A DNA stretch of 64,000 nucleotides from positions 1-64,000 of the forward strand of contig NZ_LITT01000005.1 of assembly GCF_001636845.1 (NCBI RefSeq). Direction: 5' to 3'. The position numbers were made by a program, and so were the translations under genes. This DNA comes from Clostridium ljungdahlii. GTDB taxonomy: Bacteria > Bacillota > Clostridia > Clostridiales > Clostridiaceae. Under the pieces are notes generated by a model. The model was not told the origin of the DNA, made no database searches, and saw only the letters and a list, made by a program, of their open reading frames with translations. Each line of letters opens with the position of its first letter. Position 1 is the first letter of the stretch. Shown one piece after another: positions 60,590 to 64,000 of the stretch.

Positions 60590-61717
60590 TCAATAATATG
60601 GAATTACCTTATTTCTACCCGTATGCTTTGCTTCATATAGAGCAATATCTGCACTTTCTATAATTTGTTTAACATTATTTACAATATCAGGATAAGTTGT
60701 AACCCCAATAGATACAGAAATATTAATTTTTTTACCCGTAGATAGTATAAACTCATGCTTTTCTATCGCTTTCCTTATTCGTTCAGCAATTTCTATAGCT
60801 TGTTTATTAGGACAGTCTATTAATAATATTGAAAACTCTTCTCCACCGTTTCTTGAAATTATATTAAAAGATCTGCATGCTCTTTTAAGTATTAGAGCAA
60901 TTTGTTTTAGCACTTCATCACCTGAAGGATGACCATATGTATCATTAATCTTTTTAAACCAATCAATATCTATCATAATAAGTGAAAGCCTTTCTTTTCT
61001 TTCAACTGCCCTCTTAGATAAATCATTAAACAAGTTGTTGAAATTTCTAACATTATTAAGCCCAGTTAAAAAGTCTGTGCAGGAATCTTCCTTAAACTTC
61101 ATAAATAACAAACTTGATTTATCTATATACTCGCAAATATAATATATTATAAATCCAAATATAATTGTTAAAATTGAATATATAATAAAAAATTTGTAAA
61201 TTGTATTATTGATTTTTACAGTTGACGATACTATATTCATAAAAAGAAAATCGAAAATCAAGCTGCTGATAATCATGCATAGCCATTTTTTTGTTTTCTG
61301 TACACTGCATTTAGAAATAATCCCACAGCTAATACTTATACTTAATATTGTAATGGATATAAGTAATGTTTCATAACTTATTAATCCAAATACTATTGAA
61401 AAAAAAGAAATTACTACCCCTGTAATAAATGAACATAAGAAGCCGCCGTTTATTGCTGAAATAAGTATAGCAAAATTTTGAAAATCTACCGGTATGTAAC
61501 CTTTATCTTCCATAATAAAAGGTATCAAAAACCCACCTAAAACTCCTGAAGTAATTCCATATAACACCCTTATCCTTACAGGAGACGATGGGTTTAATAA
61601 ATGTTCTTTATTTTTAAAAAATTGACTCCATATAAAAAAAAATGAAATGAAAAGAAATATACTATTAAGTAAATGTCTTGTAATAAATAAATAATTATTT
61701 ATAGGGCAACACCTCAA
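60590..61717 (-). CDS. Membrane diguanylate cyclase (GGDEF)
   Basis: A 375-residue protein. The N-terminal ~210 residues contain about six membrane helices similar to 5TM/7TM-LYT receptor regions; the rest is a GGDEF domain with an intact active-site loop SRNGGEEFSILL and IDIDWFKKINDTYGHPSGDE before it. It makes cyclic di-GMP from GTP. The inhibitory RxxD site before the active loop is not preserved (RSFN), so product inhibition may be absent. The start is uncertain: TTG at 61717 is used, with GGTGG upstream. Confidence 0.85.
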   Translation of the reverse strand: MRCCPINNYLFITRHLLNSIFLFISFFFIWSQFFKNKEHLLNPSSPVRIRVLYGITSGVLGGFLIPFIMEDKGYIPVDFQNFAILISAINGGFLCSFITGVVISFFSIVFGLISYETLLISITILSISISCGIISKCSVQKTKKWLCMIISSLIFDFLFMNIVSSTVKINNTIYKFFIIYSILTIIFGFIIYYICEYIDKSSLLFMKFKEDSCTDFLTGLNNVRNFNNLFNDLSKRAVERKERLSLIMIDIDWFKKINDTYGHPSGDEVLKQIALILKRACRSFNIISRNGGEEFSILLIDCPNKQAIEIAERIRKAIEKHEFILSTGKKINISVSIGVTTYPDIVNNVKQIIESADIALYEAKHTGRNKVIPYY

Positions 61718-62244
61718 AACTTGGAAATTCCACCCTGTTAATAAAGAATATTATAAGAGTATTTTACACATTTTAACTTATTTTTTATATACATTATTAT
61801 TTAGGACGAAATAAATATTTTGTTCTAAAAATGATGATTTTATACTCATTTATTACCCATTTAATTTAATTTCATAAATTGAAAATAATTACACTCTTTA
61901 TCCCATTTTATTGTAAATTATAACATTACTTTGATATTCTTCTTATAATAATTGGATTTTACTCAATATTATGTTATAATTTATTATACAAAATATTTAT
62001 AATGTACAATTATCTCGAAAAGAGGAAACTAAATGGAAAGAAAAAGTGACAGAAAAGTAAAATATCTTACCCAAATGGAGAATTTTTCTTTACTCTATTT
62101 ATTTATAGGTTGAGACATTTTTGAAAATCAATCACATATATATATATTTACTAAAATATAACTTGACAGTATTTTATAAATAATTTAATATAGTTCATAA
62201 TAGAATTGTTCAATGCTAAATTATATTAATAAGGAGGTGTTTTT
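61718..62244. other. AT-rich intergenic region, 527 bp
   Basis: Between the GGDEF gene and the divergent MarR gene. The sequence is very AT-rich and shows no tRNA or recognised riboswitch. A 26-codon ORF at 62033-62113 starting ATGGAAAGAAAAAGTGACAG has AGAGGA 7 nt upstream and could encode a leader peptide, but its composition is not decisive. The only clear signal is the promoter at 62164-62192. Confidence 0.5.
62164..62192 (+). promoter_or_regulatory. Sigma-A promoter of the MarR gene
   Basis: TTGACA at 62164-62169, a 17-bp spacer, and TAATAT at 62187-62192, about 50 bp before the ATG. Confidence 0.65.
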
Positions 62245-62688
62245 ATGGATTATAATGATTTAAAGGCAAAAAAGGCCATAGAGGTAGTTCAATCATTTAT
62301 GTCCATTAGCAAAACTCTAGCAAAATTCACACAGCAAAATGCAGAAAGTTTAGGTTTAACATTGCAACAATTAGGAATTTTAAATACCATATATTCTTCT
62401 CCATTAATAACCTTTAAAGAAATAACAGAGAATTTACTCATTTCTAAAAACACAGCAAGTGTTAGCCTTGATGAACTTGTTAATTTAGGTTTAGTCGAAC
62501 TTAAACCATCTGAAGATGATAGGCAAAAAATTAACCTGATTTTAACTGGTCAAGGCAAGGAAATATCAAAAAAGTCAATTCAAACTCCTGCATCGTACAA
62601 TGCTATGATTTCCGCACTAGAAAAAATATCCGCAGAAGATGTAGACACACTACTTCGTATTCATAAGGAACTCTCAAAGTTTTTATAA
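62245..62688 (+). CDS. MarR-family transcriptional regulator
   Basis: A 147-residue MarR protein: winged HTH with TFKEITENLLISKNTASVSL and the wing LKPSEDDRQKINLILTGQGK; helices at both ends for dimerisation. AAGGAGGTG precedes the ATG. It lies convergent to a GNAT acetyltransferase. Ligand and target are unknown; no palindrome as clear as at 12063 was found. Confidence 0.85.
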   Translation: MDYNDLKAKKAIEVVQSFMSISKTLAKFTQQNAESLGLTLQQLGILNTIYSSPLITFKEITENLLISKNTASVSLDELVNLGLVELKPSEDDRQKINLILTGQGKEISKKSIQTPASYNAMISALEKISAEDVDTLLRIHKELSKFL

Positions 62689-62784
62689 TACGGATCTTTA
62701 GTTATTTTTACTTATAAGGAAAAGAGATGTTATAAAGTGAAGTTTAATAAAAAAAGTATATTAGTCGATATTTTAATTTTGAAC

Positions 62785-63282
62785 TTATTTATTCAATTTT
62801 TTATTAAATCTAACAGCATAAGTTAAATATGGCTCTCCAAAATATTCTTCTTTATCTTTTATGTATCCATGTTTTTTATAAAATAAAATAGCTCTACTAT
62901 TTCCCTTAAAAGCCCATATCACAATTTCTTTATAACCATATTTAAACGCCTGTTGCTCTGCAAAGTTAAGTAATTGGCTCCCAATTCCTCGATTTTGATA
63001 AGCTTGTGAAATATAAATACGCCAAACTTCAAAAGCTCCTATTTTATCATTGTCAACTGTATCTCCAATAGATAATAGTGCCACAATATGCCCATTACAT
63101 TCATAAACATAGTTTGATAATCTACCAGATAAAAAGTCTACTTTTAATCTCTTTTTCCTATCAAAACAGCCATTATCATTGAGCAATTGTTCATTTACAT
63201 AGCCATCATATACAGACCTCCAATTATCATTCACAATTTTACAAACAATTTCTATATCTTCTTCTTGAAGCAAACGTATCAT
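62785..63282 (-). CDS. GNAT-family N-acetyltransferase
   Basis: A 165-residue acetyltransferase. The CoA-binding motif A is IYISQAYQNRGIGSQLLNFA, with IRLLQEEDIEIVCKIVNDNW at the N-terminus and IVIWAFKGNSRAILFYKKHG for motif B. It transfers acetyl groups to a small molecule or protein N-terminus. It lies 21 bp after the deleted methyltransferase gene, in the same direction. Confidence 0.85.
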   Translation of the reverse strand: MIRLLQEEDIEIVCKIVNDNWRSVYDGYVNEQLLNDNGCFDRKKRLKVDFLSGRLSNYVYECNGHIVALLSIGDTVDNDKIGAFEVWRIYISQAYQNRGIGSQLLNFAEQQAFKYGYKEIVIWAFKGNSRAILFYKKHGYIKDKEEYFGEPYLTYAVRFNKKLNK

Positions 63283-63303
63283 TTGATTTATTTCCTTTCT
63301 AAT

Positions 63304-63636
63304 TTATCTCTTTCTTGCCCTTACAATTATAATAACAGGAATTTCTTTATTATTTAAATAACTTTTTCTACGCCTTTTCGCATGCTCTATTAATTTACTA
63401 CTAAAATCAAAAGCAACTACTTTCGCACCTTTTTCAGCCATTCTTTGTGAAAAATTACCTGTTCCACAAGCAACATCAAGTACATAATCATTCTTATTTA
63501 CTTCAAGTAGTTCCTCAACCCCCGGTCTTACAATACAACAATGAAAATAATTAGAGTTATCTCCCATCCTTTCATCCCAAAAATCTGCGTTTTCATCCCA
63601 TGCATTTTTGCTTTCCAATACTGTTTCTTCAAACAT
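63304..63636 (-). pseudogene. Class I methyltransferase with in-frame internal deletion
   Basis: A 110-residue ORF. The N-terminal ~88 residues match a SAM methyltransferase to just after motif I (YVLDVACGTGNFSQRMA, VVAFDFSSKLIEHAK). Then follow NNKEIPVIIIVRARKR and the stop, which reads like the normal C-terminal end of the ~250-residue family (IPPVLVVR-type ending). Roughly 140 codons are missing in frame. The substrate-binding half is lost, so the protein should be inactive. GGGGAGG precedes the ATG. Confidence 0.65.
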
Positions 63637-63670
63637 TATATAACCTCCCCTATAATTTAAAAAGTAACTT

Positions 63671-63863
63671 TTAATATACTAATATGAAGCCATTAAAATT
63701 ATTATCAAAAAATAAAATTTTTCCATTATCGGGATGTACAAAATTAACCAATGATTTTAATGTTGTAGATTTACCTGCTCCATTTCTGCCTATAAATCCT
63801 GTAATTTTTCAGTTCAAAAGCAGGATATTTCTTACATAGATTTTTTACTTCAAGTACACTCAT
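63671..63863 (-). pseudogene. ABC transporter ATPase remnant
   Basis: Starts MSVLEVKNLCKKYPAFELK at 63863, the normal N-terminus of an ABC-2 type ATPase, then loses frame and about ten residues. A second frame continues KITGFIGRNGAGKSTTLKSL with an intact Walker A, then VNFVHPDNGKILFF and stops at 63671. Everything after Walker A is missing. The gene overlaps the AbrB stop by 4 bp. Confidence 0.75.
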
Positions 63864-64000
63864 TCCTTATCACCTTCTCTTTCAGAAATATCTCCATCGA
63901 AAATTGTTTCGGTTAATTTAGCAAAAAGTGACTTTGGAGGTATAGCAATACCTTTCTTCTTATCAGCAAGAACTATAATAGTATCACCAGGTTTGATGTC
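63860..64000 (-). CDS. AbrB/MazE-type regulator, C-terminal part
   Basis: 46 residues before a TGA at 63860, reading in from the right edge: KPGDTIIVLADKKKGIAIPP then SLFAKLTETIFDGD. This fits the C-terminal part of AbrB/SpoVT-like regulators that precede ABC exporter genes. Its stop overlaps the start of the broken ATPase (ATGA), so the original operon was regulator plus ABC exporter. The N-terminal DNA-binding part is outside the window. Confidence 0.6.
   Translation of the reverse strand, partial: DIKPGDTIIVLADKKKGIAIPPKSLFAKLTETIFDGDISEREGDKE

Overview
The window is AT-rich, with closely packed genes on both strands, strong purine-rich ribosome binding sites and frequent TTG/GTG starts. 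The gene set fits an anaerobic, spore-forming Clostridium-type Firmicute: spore photoproduct lyase, many ferredoxin-type Fe-S proteins, MCP chemoreceptors, an ECF sigma/anti-sigma pair, DUF4003, and a direct glutaminyl-tRNA synthetase. No rRNA, tRNA, CRISPR array, prophage or plasmid functions were seen.

Layout. 1-1.7 kb: 5' part of a group II intron with its reverse transcriptase, cut by the window edge. 1.8-8.3 kb: isochorismatase/metallo-hydrolase pair with a divergent Lrp regulator, DUF4003, three small hydrophilic proteins, histidine phosphatase, DeoR regulator and HAD phosphatase. 8.4-13.5 kb: flavin oxidoreductases with HxlR, a BAAT-type hydrolase with MarR, a GreA-like factor, a phosphoribosyltransferase and a frameshifted small gene. 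14-24 kb: chemoreceptor, a three-gene membrane Fe-S operon, LytTR/DUF3021, two transporters, a large nested palindromic repeat, ECF sigma plus anti-sigma. 24-27 kb: SsuABC/NitT-type ABC importer. 27-33.9 kb: sugar nucleotidyltransferase, GT4 glycosyltransferase and alpha-barrel protein behind a long structured leader; then SDR, SplB, nucleoside phosphorylase-like protein and a kinase-like protein. 34-41.4 kb: MFS exporter, DUF1016 nuclease, RNase Z, BirA, IadA, Fe-S protein. 41.5-43.4 kb: a complete group II intron with a class C-like RT. 43.5-43.9 kb: two tandem Cys-rich micro-membrane proteins. 44-54.6 kb: soluble MCP, DUF815 ATPase, LarE, EFR1 ferredoxin, AsnB, polysaccharide deacetylase, GlnRS, YidC paralog. 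54.8-58.4 kb: MerR-methyltransferase fusion and two DegT-type aminotransferases. 58.5-64 kb: UPF0489, a frameshifted C5-epimerase, a diguanylate cyclase, MarR, and a decaying set of GNAT, methyltransferase, ABC ATPase and AbrB genes.

The least ordinary content is non-coding or very small. At least three families of dispersed, strongly palindromic intergenic repeats recur in the window, one with a perfect 65-bp hairpin. Two pairs of paralogous micro-proteins are not long enough for usual gene calling. Several genes carry clear lesions: a shifted signal-anchor, an in-frame internal deletion and a broken ATPase. I found no single system that is certainly new; the best candidates are the Cys-rich peptide pair, the double-hairpin repeat family, the nucleosidase/SplB operon and the MerR-methyltransferase fusion.
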